DNA from: Halichondria panicea
Lineage: Eukaryota; Porifera; Demospongiae; Suberitida; Halichondriidae
Assembly: GCF_963675165.1 (NCBI RefSeq)
Contig: NC_087382.1
Span: forward strand, 3,697,963 to 3,761,962
Reading direction: 5' to 3'
DNA length: 64,000 bases
Under the pieces are notes generated by a model. It worked only from the letters and a program-made list of their open reading frames with translations. It ran no database searches and was not told where the DNA came from. The position numbers were made by a program, and so were the translations under genes. Positions 45,721 through 57,388 of the stretch are shown here, one piece after another. Numbering within the stretch: position 1 is the stretch's first letter; each line of letters begins with the position of its first letter.

Positions 45721-46917
45721 TTGTAAATTAATTTGTACATGCGCACACACAATGAGATGACCATTTATAATGAAAGTATCACAAATCAATGAGTACTATA
45801 GTAGCCTTATTCAGAAACTATGGCTGGTACAGATAACTCCCTCGTATAGATAGTCAACTGCCCAAATAGTGGCAAGTCAAAATGTGCAATTAATGCAATT
45901 ATAAAAGTTGTGTACAATATAATGAAGGTGAGTAATTACGCTGAGATTGAAATTCTTATGGGCTAGGGGTTAGATGATGGTGATGCCCATGCAGCAACCT
46001 GTGTACTTAGTTACAGTGCAAGGGTTTATCAACCAGTGGTCATAAGTCCTTGGTTACATACAATGAATATATGAGTGGTTCCCACACTAACAACTTACGA
46101 GAATAACCCACTTCCACACAATAATCGTCTTAGTTGTCTACCAAATCTACGAAAGAAAGTCACGAAAAAGGCCCAAGTAAAGTAGTGGAAATTTTCCGAA
46201 CATGAATACAATTACAAATTGTGTTGTATACGGGAAGATGTGCATGTCCAGCAACTATACACACAATCTCCACTACCACACATACACGCCCTGTATAAGC
46301 AAGCACACAATCTTTGTCTTGCCTTTCGTATAGTAATTGCCGGTGAAACCACATTTCTTTATAGGAAAGCCACCAAACCGCAGGTTGCAGCAAAGCAGGA
46401 GAGTTTTCAGAGACTTTAGGAGGTCTGAGACACAACAACCTCTTTGTTTTTAAGGGAATCGTCGGTGAGGCTGTGAACAAACTTGATTGCTCTGACAATG
46501 CTCTTAGAGAGAAGAACCTAGGGCTGTATTGTGTATAACACTTATAGGGATTCAACTCACTTTAGTTTCCATTATCCATAATTATTATGGCAATGTGGTC
46601 ATAGCCACTTAATGATACGTAACACATGTATGTATAGATAGAGGCTGTGAATAGTTGTAATGAGTGTATAGTTCCCACGCGTAGGATCTTATGAATAAAC
46701 CACTTTCACACAATCTCCATTTTTCGTCGAGCCCCTCCCCTCTCCCCCTATATAAGGTTTATCTTGCACAATTTATGCAGCAGCTATATAACACCAGAAG
46801 AAGTTTAGCAATAGAACTATAATTATAGCCACAAGTCAAGACCCTTCTAGTATATAAGCCAAGTCATTTAAGGGAAGTATATAATTATACTGCCTCACGA
46901 ATCCCTCGACAAAAGAA
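45721..46917. other. Spacer R7-R8
   Basis: R7 3' region, an A-box-like module (45920-46060), a helix-6/7 scrap near 46090-46180, then a degenerate version of the CArG upstream module (TCCATAATTATTATGG near 46570). It also holds an insert of about 120 bases at 46390-46510 with no known identity. Confidence 0.45.
45920..46060. repeat. A-box-like repeat module, copy 2
   Basis: Diverged copy (ATGGGCTAGGGGTTAGATGA) of the module at 29060. Confidence 0.35.
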
Positions 46918-47963
46918 ATGGATGGACTGGATTATAATGAGTCCAACAACACATACTTGTACTGTCCAATTGTTTTTGAAGATCTGTTTCAAGTTTACAT
47001 GATCTTTGGTATAATTGGCATAGTGCTATTGGTTCCCACATTGATCTTACAGCTCATCTTTATGTGCCGGTACAAGTCTACACTTCTACACCGTCAATTC
47101 CTCTACACAACAATTGTTTTGATACTAATAGGTATAATTAACATTATATACCTGAGTAGTTGTCCTTTGTTTTCTCCAATTTTAATAATGTAAATCTGTA
47201 CATGTTGTATGTGGAGATACTGCAAATAACAACCATCCATCTTCATGCACCTCTTATACAAGTTCTCTAAGCACATGGAAACAAGAATAATGCAACGGCT
47301 ACAGACTCTTTGCTGCAAACTCTGCAAAAACATGGAGGAAATAAAAACCATTCAAAGGTTACACCTTGCTGCAATATTCGTCCACGCCTATGGAATGATG
47401 TGATGATAGTGTGTATTCAACTTGGTCTCCCATTACCCTTACTATAATAGCTGAGATTGTGGTGATATCGAAAACACATTCAGACTATTTTATATTCGGG
47501 GAATATAATTAATTTTTTCTGCCTACGCTGGCAGTCAACATACTATTGGGCCTGATATGCATAGTGATGCTGGTGGTCTGGTCCTGTATGTTGATAAAGA
47601 GAAAATTGTTGAAAAATAAAGCAAAATTTGTGTGCACTCAAATGGGTCGCATATTAATCGTCTTAGTCGTCTTATTAATCGGGAACACAACTTATTTCTA
47701 TTCAGATTATGTTCATTTTTCTCTTGCAATAATTATTTTCTGCACTACGAACAATTGCTCCCGTATCTTTTGGTGTGTATGTTCTCATGAGCCTACCAAA
47801 CCTACAAAGGAAAGTCACTACAAAGGCCCAAGTTTTTGCAACTAATCGCCACACCAACCCGCCCTCTACTAGAGTCAGCCTGCCTACAGATACAGCCGAA
47901 CATGCTCCAAACTTTCTAAGCCCAAGCACGGCAGAACCTTCAGAAGTGACTCAGCTAGTATAA
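46918..47963 (+). pseudogene. R8: seven-helix pseudogene
   Basis: Starts MDGLDYNESNNTYLYC; stops after helix 2 (47191-47193). The loop after helix 3 contains an internal partial duplication of the CTCTGCAA...CATGGA segment (47265-47345), and more frameshifts follow. Helices 5-6 and the tail remain readable in pieces. Confidence 0.85.
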
Positions 47964-48227
47964 GAAAAGACTGTCTTTATAAATACATTATATTTGTACA
48001 TGCACACATGCACACACAATGAGAAACACAATCTATTGAAGATAATTATCACAAGACAATGAGTATTACTACATATAGCTCTAGCCTTATTCATAAACTA
48101 CTTGCTATACAGATTTACTACAGAAGCAGATTTAATACGGAAGCAGATACAACAGGTCCAAGCTATCGCGTGCGCAGTATAATTGTACATCGCATGAGGT
48201 TCACAATCAATATCTGGTTACAAGGAA

Positions 48228-49244
48228 ATGGACAAACAAGTTTACTATGAGGACAACACAAACTGTCAAAAATCAGTGAATTTATGATAAAGTAGATCTA
48301 GTTAGTATAATTAACATACCGTTGCTATGGTTCCCATATTTATCTTACAGTTCTTCTTTATATATACAGGTACATTTCTACACCGTCAATTCCTCTATAC
48401 AACAGTTGTTGTCATACTATTCACCATAATATACATTGTAAGCCAAAGCACTGTTGATGTTGGTTGTCTATTTGTGACTAGTTTGAGTTAATTCCATGGT
48501 ACATAATTTATGTTGAGATACTGCAAATAACAACCATCCATCTTCTACTCTTGACAAACTCTAAGCACATAGAAACAAGAATCATGCAACGCCGACTACA
48601 GACACTTTGCTGTAATATTCGCTTATGGCATGATGTGATGATAGTGTGTATTCAACTTGGAGTGTGTATTCAACTTGGTCTCCCATTACCCTTACTAATA
48701 GCTGAGATTGTGGTGATATTCAACTGATCTACTTTATATATACAAGGTGGAGTGCGATTACATTGAAATATTTCTGCTGGCATGCAGTCAACATACTATT
48801 GGGCCTGACATGCACGGTGTTACTGGTGCTCTGGTTTTGTATGCTGTGGAAAAGAAGATTGCTAAAGAATAAAGTGAAATTTGTGTGCACTGAAATGGGC
48901 CACATATACTACTCGTCTATATACTAGTCGTACTATTAATTGGGAGCATACTTTGTTGCGTTATTTGTTGCCTTCAAAATATAGTGATTATAGTCTTGCA
49001 GTAACTTCTGCATGTGATACAAAAATTTCTTCCATTATCTTTTGGTGTGTATATTCTCATAAGCATACCAAGTCTCCAAAGGAGAGTCACTACAAGAGCT
49101 TTAATTTGCAACTAATCGCCACACCAACCCGCCCTCTACTAGAGTCAGCTTGCCTACAGATACAGCCGAACATGCTCCAAACTTTCTAAGCTCAAGCACA
49201 TCAGAACCTTCAGAAGTAACTCCACTAGTGAACATTGTTAATTA
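48228..49244 (+). pseudogene. R9: heavily decayed seven-helix pseudogene
   Basis: All segments are recognisable (N-terminus MDKQVYYEDN, helices, tail) but many short deletions and insertions break the frame. A short direct duplication of GTGTGTATTCAACTTGG lies at 48647-48678. Oldest-looking member of the array. Confidence 0.85.
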
Positions 49245-49454
49245 AACATAAATTATTGTTAATTTGTATACATGCACACACACACACAATGAGAAGACAC
49301 TTAATATTATCACAAGCCAATGAGTACTAGCCCGAGCCTTATTCAGAACTAGCTATACAGATAACTCCCTCGTATAGATAGTCAACTGCCCAAATAGTGG
49401 CAAGTCCAAATTTGAATTAATGTAATTAGAAGTTGTGTACAATGAATGAAGGTC

Positions 49455-49575
49455 AATAATTAATACGCTGAGATTGCAATTCTTGTGGCCTAGGGGTTAG
49501 ATGATGCCTAGCAACCTGTGTACTTAGTTAAAGTGCAAGGGTTTATCAACCAGTGGTCATAAGTCCTTGGTTACA
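49455..49575. repeat. A-box-like repeat module, copy 3
   Basis: TGGCCTAGGGGTTAGATGAT at 49486 and GGTTTATCAAC near 49549; the two are about 60 bases apart. Confidence 0.35.
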
Positions 49576-49672
49576 TACAATGAGAACCTGAGTAGTTCCC
49601 ACACTAGCAATTTATGAGAATAAGCCACTCCTACACAATCTTCACTATAGCCAGGACTGAGGTGTATATGCT

Positions 49673-49686
49673 CCCCCCTATAAAAG
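49673..49686 (+). promoter_or_regulatory. TATA-like box ahead of R10
   Basis: CCCCCTATAAAAGC, 165 bases before the R10 ATG, followed by the AAGTCTTTGTC motif common to the array. Confidence 0.5.
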
Positions 49687-49837
49687 CAAGTCTTTGTCAT
49701 TCAGTAATAATTATAGCAGAAGTACCTTAGCATAGCTGCATGCATGCACCAAAGTCAAAACAGTTTAATTAGCAATAGACCAAGCTAAGTTAAAAGAAGT
49801 ATAATTATACTGACTCAAGAATTTGTCTACAAGGAAA

Positions 49838-50821
49838 ATGGATGGACTAGATTACCATGAGGACAACGATACAAACTGTCTAAATATCAGTGATTCTGTG
49901 ATAAAGCAAAACATTATGATTTCTAGTATAATCATCATAGTGCTATTGGTTCCCACATTGATCTTGCAGCTCTTCTTTATCTGTCGGTACAAGTCTACGT
50001 TTCTACACCGTCAATTCCTCTACACAACAGTTTTTGTGCTCCTATTTAATATAATAATCATTGTAAGCCAAAGCACGATTAATATTGGTTGTCCTTCCTT
50101 TTATTTATTAGTGACTAGTTTGACTAGGTACATAACTTATGTCGAGCTACTGCAAATAATAACAATCCATCTTTTACTCTTGTACAAACTCTGCAAGCAC
50201 ATGCAAACAAGAGCCATGCAACGACTACAGGCACTTTGCTGCAATATTCGTCCACGCCTGTGGCATGATGTGATGATAGTGTGTATTCAACTCGGCCTCC
50301 CATTACCCTTGCTAATAGCTGACATTGTGGTGATATTGAAAACACATTCAATCGAGGAGGAACTTTATTATATTGTTAACTTTATTCTTAAACCGATGCT
50401 GGCAGTCAACGCACTATTGGGCCTGATATGCACAGTGTTACTGGTGCTCTGGTGTTGTATGTTGTGGAAAAAAAGATTGCTAAAGAATAAACTGAAATTT
50501 GTGTGCACTCAAATGGGCCACATATTACTTGTCTTAGTCGTCTTATTAATTGGAAGCATACTTTTGTTACCTTCAATTTATAGTTATGGTTTTGAAGTAA
50601 CTTCTGTAATGCGAACATTTCTTCCCGTATCTTTTGGTGTGTATATTCTCATAAGCCTACCAAGTCTACAAAGGAAAGTCGCTACAAGAGCTTTTAATCG
50701 CCACACCAACCCGCCCTCTACTAGAGTCAGCCTGCCTACAGATACAGCCGAACATGCTCCAAACTTTCTAAGCCCAAGCACAGCAGAATCTTCAGAAGTG
50801 ACTTCACTAATAAACAATTAA
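49838..50821 (+). CDS. R10: intact orphan seven-helix membrane protein
   Basis: 327 residues from the MDGLDYHEDNDTNCLNI start; an in-frame ATG-like codon at 49823 is less likely because all copies start at MDG. Same helix layout as R7, with WCCMLWKKRLLKNKLKF between helices 5 and 6. The segment between the last helix and the tail is shorter (VATRAFNRHTNPP). Glycosylation sites NDT and NIS at the N-terminus. Ends EVTSLINN. Confidence 0.85.
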   Translation: MDGLDYHEDNDTNCLNISDSVIKQNIMISSIIIIVLLVPTLILQLFFICRYKSTFLHRQFLYTTVFVLLFNIIIIVSQSTINIGCPSFYLLVTSLTRYITYVELLQIITIHLLLLYKLCKHMQTRAMQRLQALCCNIRPRLWHDVMIVCIQLGLPLPLLIADIVVILKTHSIEEELYYIVNFILKPMLAVNALLGLICTVLLVLWCCMLWKKRLLKNKLKFVCTQMGHILLVLVVLLIGSILLLPSIYSYGFEVTSVMRTFLPVSFGVYILISLPSLQRKVATRAFNRHTNPPSTRVSLPTDTAEHAPNFLSPSTAESSEVTSLINN

Positions 50822-51418
50822 ACCCTTATTGTAAACGTTAATTTGTACATGCACACACAATAATCGAGAAGACAGTTTATTATCTCAAACGAATGAGTAG
50901 TAGCCTTATTTAGCTAGTACAGATATATAACTCATATAGATAGTCAACTGCCCATAGTGGCAAATCCAAATGTGAGAAGTTGTGTACAATATAAATAAGG
51001 GAAGGTCAGTCAGTAATTATGCTGAGATTGCAATTATTGTGGCCTAGGGGTTAGATGATGGTGATGCCAGCAACCTGTGTATTGTTACAGTGCAAGGGTT
51101 TATCAACCAGTGGTCATAAGTGCTTGGTTACACACAATGAGAACTTGAGTAGTTCCCACATTAGCTAAGTTATGAGAATAAGCCACTTCTACACCATCTT
51201 CACTACCATGCAAAGTGCATGCTCCCCCCTATACAAGCAATGTCTATAAAATGCATTCAGTATAATTATATTATTATAGTATAGATCAGAAGTACTTTAA
51301 CAATAGAACCATATAGCTGCATGCATGCACCAAAGTCAAGACAGTTTAGCAATATACCAAGTCAGGTTAAAAGAAGTATAAATACTGTAACTCAAGAATC
51401 TGCATGACAACAAGGAAA
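50822..51418. promoter_or_regulatory. Upstream region of R11
   Basis: R10 3' region, an A-box-like module (51010-51130), then a CCCCCCTATACAAGC box near 51225 and the shared 5' leader (AAGTCAAGACAGTTTAGCAA). Confidence 0.4.
51010..51130. repeat. A-box-like repeat module, copy 4
   Basis: TGGCCTAGGGGTTAGATGAT at 51040 and GGTTTATCAAC near 51096. Confidence 0.35.
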
Positions 51419-52420
51419 ATGGATGGACTATAGATTACCATGAGGACGACAATACAAACTGTCTAAATATCAGTGATTCTGTGTTCCTAAATATTATAGG
51501 ATCTTTGGTATAATCAGCATATACCATTGCTATTGGTTCCAACATTGATTCTGCAAGCTCTTCTTTATCTACCGGTACAAGTCTACATTTCTACACCGTC
51601 AATTCCTCTACACAACGATTGTTGTGATTATATTATTTACAAACTACGCTGTATACCCGAGCAGTCTCAATGACTGTCCTTTGTCTTTCCTACTTGTAAA
51701 TAGTTTGAATGTGTAGCTACGTATTGTATGTGGATATCATTCAAATAACAACCATCCGTCTTCTACTCTTGTACAAATTCTGCAAGCACATGGAAACAAG
51801 AACCACGCAATGACTACAGACACTTTGCTGCAATATTCGTTCACGCCTATGGATGAAGTGATGATAGTGTGTATTCAACTCGGGGCCTCCCATTACTCAT
51901 ACTAATAGTTGAGATTGTGGTGATATTGAAAACACATTCAGTTTCTTTTAGATATGTGGAAAGATATTATTTTTTTCTACCTACGCTGGCAGTGAACATA
52001 CTATTAGGCCTGATATGCATAGTGTTGCTGATGGTCTGGTTTTGTATGTTGATAAAGAGAAAATTGTTGAAGAATAAAATAAAATTTGTGTGCACCCAAA
52101 TTAGTCACATCTTAGTCGTCTTATTAATTGGGAACACAGCTTTTTTCTATCCACTAAATTATTATTATCTTGTAATTTTTTCTGCACTGCGTGCAATTGC
52201 TCCATTGTCATTTGGTGTGTATATTGTCATAAGCATATACCAAATCTACAAAGGAGAGTCACTACAAAGGCCCAAGTTCCTGCAACTAATCGCCACACCA
52301 ACCCGCCCTCTACTAGAGTCAGCCTGCCTACAGATACAGCCGAACATGCTCCAAACTTTCTAAGCCCAAGCACAGCAGAACCTTCAGAAGTGACTCTATA
52401 TACTGTTGAACGATTAAATT
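51419..52420 (+). pseudogene. R11: seven-helix pseudogene
   Basis: A two-base change puts TAG right after MDGL; further frameshifts fall near helix 1, after helix 2 and in the 3' part. Helices 4-7 are open from 51869, with the tail out of frame. Overall still well preserved. Confidence 0.85.
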
Positions 52421-53374
52421 ACTGCTATAAAAAACACTGTATTTTATAAATGTTACGTTATATATGAAAATTGTACATCTGGAATGAATACTGTATGCAT
52501 ACAGTTCCAGATGTACAATTTTCATTCAAGATTTTTATGCATTCAACAGTATTAATTCAAGATTTCATTAAAGATGCACTATTCATTCAGATTACAAAAT
52601 TATGCATGCATACAATCATTCAAGATATGCATGCATATACAGTCATTAAAACACAACATTTAAGAGATGTCATTTGCTTCAAAACTCGGAAGTCGGCAAT
52701 GGAACCCACTTAACCTCTTGTTAATTTTCGTTTGGAACTATGCCCAATTAAACATTCTTGTATTTTTAATCAGTGACCTTGAACCTAAAATAATTTCATT
52801 TTCGTATGTACCACACTTACGTCACCACTAATTGATAACAGCTGTATGATACATGTACATATATAGACAGTTTTTAATTAAAGTTTTTTCTTAGTTTATT
52901 TTCCTCGACTTTTTGACCCTCTCGAACCCTGGGGTAGCGGAGGATACATGTATAATTATGCAGAGATAATCATAATTATAATGCCGTGGTGCATATCCTT
53001 CTCTAAGGTGTGCATGCATGGTCATAGATAAACAAAAGAGAGGCAGAGCGATAGTGAGAAAGCAAAGGAGGATCGTCAGGGTCAAAAGTATATAATAAGC
53101 TGCTTCCGGAGGACTTTAATTAAATCCCACTCAGCTAGCTCCGGACATACTAGAAGTGTAGATGAGTGGATCAATTAAAGTCCTCAGAGCAGCTTTGCAC
53201 ATCTTGAATGAATACTAAGGCATCTTAAATGCAAAAAAATCTTGAACTGATGAAAATTGTATATACATCTTGAATGAATACTGAGCTATGCATCTTAAAT
53301 GAATGTATTTTAATCTGAATGAAAATGTAACATTTGAATTTTTAAACAAAACGGCCCACCATACTAAAGAGTTC
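52421..53374. other. Spacer with palindromes
   Basis: Repeated ATTCAAGAT/ATCTTGAAT motifs, a strong palindrome (52465-52524) and a shorter inverted repeat at 53109-53185 (GAGGACTTTAATT against AATTAAAGTCCTC). The DNA differs from other array spacers, so it may be an inserted element. No gene seen. Confidence 0.5.
52465..52524. repeat. 60-bp near-perfect palindrome
   Basis: Arms TGAAAATTGTACATCTGGAA (52465-52484) and its complement (52505-52524); the centre contains a second palindrome, CTGTATGCATACAG (52491-52504). Confidence 0.9.
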
Positions 53375-53474
53375 GAGAGTCAGCCTGCCTACAGATACAG
53401 CCAAACATGCTCCAAACTTTCTAAGCCCAAGTACAGCAGAACCTTCAGAAGTGACTCTACTGGTGAACGATTAA
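53375..53474 (+). pseudogene. Receptor tail-only remnant
   Basis: Begins abruptly at GAGTCAGCCTGCCTACAG and runs to the stop codon (…LVND-type end, TAA 53472-53474). The preceding DNA is unrelated to the helices. Confidence 0.85.
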
Positions 53475-54412
53475 ACCTTTGGAAAGACTGTCTTTTTGTC
53501 ACATTACACACAATTACATGCACAAAAATTAAATGAGAAACACACTATTATACTTATTAGTCTATATATATACACAGAAGTGACTATTTTTTAATGTCAC
53601 ATGCACTGATTATATTTGTACGTGCACACTCAATAATAATATCACGTATACTATAGCTATTATAATTATAGCCTTATTGATATAATGATAGAAACAGCCT
53701 CCTTCAATTTATAATAGTTAGTCAACTGACGTGCATGCATGGCAATTTCCTAAATGGAATTACTAGGCTTCTCTTTAAGCTGCACTGTAGTAGACATAAA
53801 TTGTTTAATACAAGCTTCTCAGAGAATGAAGTCTAAAACTGATGTGCAACAAGTCCCTTATTTAGTTATACATGCAACGAATATTTGAGTAAGTGGTTCT
53901 CATGCACGTATAGCAAGTCATGAATACCTATAGCCTTATTCAGAAACTATTCTTCATATCTAGATATACAAACTGCCTATAGAGGTAATTACCTAAATAT
54001 GAATATAATTACAATTGTGTTCGATATAAGGGAAGATGTGCATGTCCAGCAACTACACACAATCTCCACTACCACACATACACAGTCGCTAATCCAAATA
54101 GAGCCAGACAAGACCCCATCCGAATAAATATGAAATTTCCGAATTATCGGATGTCTGATTATGAATATTATTAATAGACACTTGTGTGCATGTACACGTG
54201 CTGCTAGCTGGAATAGTCTTTATCTCAATTTTCTGTCCAATGTACAGTGAGTCTTGTGAGCTCTCTCTTCGTTTTCTTTACTGACAGTCCCTCTATTCAA
54301 TTTTTTGTTTGTTTGGAAGGTTTTGGACTAAAGGGGCAGATTAGTGAGGTTCTATTGTATAAGCAAGCATACAGTTTTTATCTAACCATGCAAGAGCTCA
54401 AAAATAAAGAGA
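53475..54412. other. Array spacer
   Basis: Receptor 3' UTR-like and upstream-type DNA. At 53765-53850 it repeats the sequence that truncates R0 (CTGCACTGTAGTAGACATAA). No coding region. Confidence 0.5.
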
Positions 54413-54621
54413 TACCGTATAGCGGGTATATTTCGAGGGTATAAATTCGTGGATGTGCCTTTAGCAAGGTTTTCGCGGATTTAATTTTCGTGGAATAGCG
54501 CCTTTTTTGCAGCATGCATGCATGGAATATTAAATTCGCTGTTATAAATGTTCGCGGTTCATGCCTAATCCACGAAAACCACAAACATTTTATGCCCTCG
54601 AAATATCCCCTCTATACGGTA
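54413..54621. mobile_element. MITE with 27-bp inverted ends
   Basis: Ends 54413-54439 (TACCGTATAGCGGG...) and 54595-54621 are complementary except at two positions. The outermost TA is duplicated, suggesting a Tc1/mariner-type TA target. It contains no coding sequence. It has split the upstream module of R12. Confidence 0.8.
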
Positions 54622-54770
54622 GTATACCTTCATGCAGCGTATGCTCGAGGTTCACGGTTCGTATATTAATTGCCGGTGAAACCGCATTTCTTTATATCGA
54701 AAGCCACCAAACCGCAGGGCTGTAATAACACGTATATAGGGATTCAACCCACTTTAGTTTTCTATTTTCT

Positions 54771-54780
54771 CCATATATGG
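54771..54780. promoter_or_regulatory. CArG box ahead of R12
   Basis: Perfect CCATATATGG, 190 bases before the R12 ATG, downstream of the MITE. Confidence 0.5.
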
Positions 54781-54969
54781 TAATGCAGTCATAGCCACGA
54801 CGCTCTTATTTAAATCTCCTGGTCTAACACTGCACAATGCATGTAAGTTAAGTAGCTACATTAGAAGTATTTTAGCAATAGCTGCATGCACACAAGTCAA
54901 GACAGTTTAGCATTAGACCAAGTCAAGTCAAGAGAAGTACTGATTCAGCAATCTGACTATACAAGGAAA

Positions 54970-55971
54970 ATGGATGGACTATATATAGATTACTATGAGG
55001 ACAACAACACAAACTGTCCAAATATAAGTGATTCTGTTGTAAAGGACTTCAGGACCTTTAGTATAATTGGTATAGTGCTATTGGTTCCCTCATTGATCTT
55101 GCAGCTCTTTTTTATCTACCGGTACAAGTCTACATTTCTACACCGTCAATTCCTCTACACAACAATTGTAGTGCTACTAATATATATAACGAACATTGTA
55201 CACCCGAGCACTGTTGATGTTGGTTGTCCTTTTTTTCCTTTATTTGTGACTAGTTTGGTTGGGTACATAATTTATGTGGAGATATTTCAAATAACAACCA
55301 TCCATTTTCTACTCTTGTACAAATTCTGCAAGCACATAGAAACAAGAACCACGCAACGACTACAGACACTTTGCAATATTCGTCCACGCCCACGGCATGA
55401 TTTGATGATAGTGTGTATTCAACTTGGTCTCCCATTACCCATACTAATAGCTGAGATTGTGATGATATTGAAAACACATATGAATTTAGTCAACTTTATT
55501 GACATGGACATTATTCTACCTGTTGTGGCAGTCAACGTACTATTAGGCCTGATATGCATAGTGTTGCTGATGGTCTGGTTTGGTATACTGATAAAGAGAA
55601 AATTGTTGAAGAATAAAGCAAAATTTGTGTGCACTCAAATTAGTCACATATTAATCGTGTTAGTCGTTTTATTAATCGGGAATGCAAGTTATTTTTATTC
55701 CCATTTTTATTTTAATGATGCTTTTTTAGTAGAGTTTGCAATGCAAATAGTTGCTATTGTATCTTTTGGTGTGTATATTCTCATAAGCATACCAAGCCTA
55801 CAAAGGAGAGTCACTACAAAGGCCCAAGTTCCTGCAACTAATCGCCACACCAACCCGCCCTCTACTAGAGTCAGCCTGCCTACAGATACAGCCGAACATG
55901 CTCCAAACTTTCTAAGCCCAAGCACAGCAGAACCATCAGAAGTGACTCCGCTAATAAACATTGTTAATTAA
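54970..55971 (+). CDS. R12: intact orphan seven-helix membrane protein
   Basis: 333 residues from MDGLYIDYYEDNNTNCPNI; the frame extends 28 codons upstream, but only through the conserved non-coding leader. Seven helices and tail as in R7. One residue is lost in the loop after helix 3 (TLCNIRPRPRHDL against TLCCNIRPRLWHDV), which also replaces the usual RLW by RPR. The loop between helices 6 and 7 is longer (YFYSHFYFNDAFL). Ends INIVN. Confidence 0.85.
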   Translation: MDGLYIDYYEDNNTNCPNISDSVVKDFRTFSIIGIVLLVPSLILQLFFIYRYKSTFLHRQFLYTTIVVLLIYITNIVHPSTVDVGCPFFPLFVTSLVGYIIYVEIFQITTIHFLLLYKFCKHIETRTTQRLQTLCNIRPRPRHDLMIVCIQLGLPLPILIAEIVMILKTHMNLVNFIDMDIILPVVAVNVLLGLICIVLLMVWFGILIKRKLLKNKAKFVCTQISHILIVLVVLLIGNASYFYSHFYFNDAFLVEFAMQIVAIVSFGVYILISIPSLQRRVTTKAQVPATNRHTNPPSTRVSLPTDTAEHAPNFLSPSTAEPSEVTPLINIVN

Positions 55972-56340
55972 ACCCTATGTTAATTTGTACATGCACACAA
56001 GTACACAATGAGAATTAAGACACACTTTATAATGAAAGTATTATCAAACCAATGAGTACTAGCCCGAGCCTTATTCAGAACTAGCTATACAGATGACTCC
56101 CTCATATAGATAGTCAACTGCCCAAATAGTGGCAAGTCCAAATGAATTAAAGTTGTGTACAATAATTATAAGGGAAGGTCAGTAATTACGCTGAGATTAC
56201 AATTCTTGTGGCCTAGGGGTTAGATGATGGTGATGTCCAGCAACTTGTGTACTTAGTTACAGTGCAAAGGTTTATCAACCAGTGGTCATTAGTCCTTGGT
56301 TACACACAATGAATATTTGAGTAGTTCACACACTAGCAAC
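55972..56340. other. Spacer after R12
   Basis: R12 3' UTR and an A-box-like module (56180-56300). Confidence 0.45.
56180..56300. repeat. A-box-like repeat module, copy 5
   Basis: TGGCCTAGGGGTTAGATGAT at 56209 and GGTTTATCAAC near 56269. Confidence 0.35.
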
Positions 56341-56351
56341 TATACTCAAAT

Positions 56352-56538
56352 ACCTGGTAATTTTCATGGGGCAAAATATTCGTGGTTTTCGTGGATGAAG
56401 CTCTGACCACAAATAATGAAGCGACCTTGCTTACTTTTACCTGCAGTGCAAGCAGCAACCACGAAAATATTATCCACGAAGTGACTAAATATTGCTCAAC
56501 AACGAATATTAATTTTTACCTCCTGAAAATTACCGTAC
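56352..56538. mobile_element. Possible MITE
   Basis: GGTAATTTTCA (56356-56366) pairs with TGAAAATTACC (56524-56534); between them are CGTGG/CCACG motifs typical of such elements. Ends are short, so the call is tentative. Confidence 0.4.
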
Positions 56539-56764
56539 AGTGGGACATTTTTGCGTTTTTCGAGGCAGAGAAGTTAACGCGAAAAGTTTAACTGGGAGAA
56601 ACTCCCACACACACGCACCGATTTCACATGTAAAGCTATTAGTGGGTGTCGTTTCCTGGTATTGAACCGCCAATATTAGAACCCATGACCATTTCTGCTG
56701 AGGGCTCTGAAGCAGAGAAAATTTACACAAGCGAATATTTATACGGTACCTGCTATACAGTACA

Positions 56765-56840
56765 TGCACCAAACACTTTCTAAGCCCAAGCACAACAGAA
56801 TTTTCAGAAATGACTCCACTAATGAACAATGAAACCTTAT
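56765..56840 (+). pseudogene. Degenerate receptor tail remnant
   Basis: CACTTTCTAAGCCCAAGCAC and the following codons to the stop correspond to the end of the C-tail; frame and start are lost. Confidence 0.7.
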
Positions 56841-57111
56841 TGTTATCTAGCTAGTACAAGCATGTCATATTTGTATATGCACACACACAATGAGAACACA
56901 CTCTAATCAGTAATGAAAGTAATATCAAAAACCAGAGAGCTATAGAGTTCCAGCATATTCAGAAACTAGATGGTATGACAACTAATTCGTATACATAGAA
57001 TCCAAAACGTGGATACAATTATAAGTTGTGTTCACAATAAGGGATGGTTCACACATGTAATCTTTAATACACATGCTTCCCTCCTAATAAGCAAGTCTTT
57101 GTCTACAAGTT

Positions 57112-57256
57112 GTGCATGTGTTCAACACAAGGGGAGGGTTATAGATCTACTGATGCATGTGTTCAACACAAGGGGAGGGTTATAGATCTACTGATGCATG
57201 TGTTCAACACAAGGGGAGGGTTATAGATCTACTGATGCATGTGTTCAACAATTGTG
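57112..57256. repeat. 41-bp tandem repeat, about 3.4 copies
   Basis: Unit contains GCATGTGTTCAACACAAGGG and TTATAGATCTACTGAT; copies begin near 57114, 57155, 57196 and 57237. Located in the upstream region of R13. Confidence 0.9.
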
Positions 57257-57388
57257 TCTAAAACAATGCATGCAGTATAGCTACAATCAGAAGTAACCAG
57301 CTGTATGCATGCATGCAACAAGGTCAAGATAGTTTACCAATAGACCAAGCCAAGTCAAGAGAGGTACGGGCTCACACATTTGGCTACA

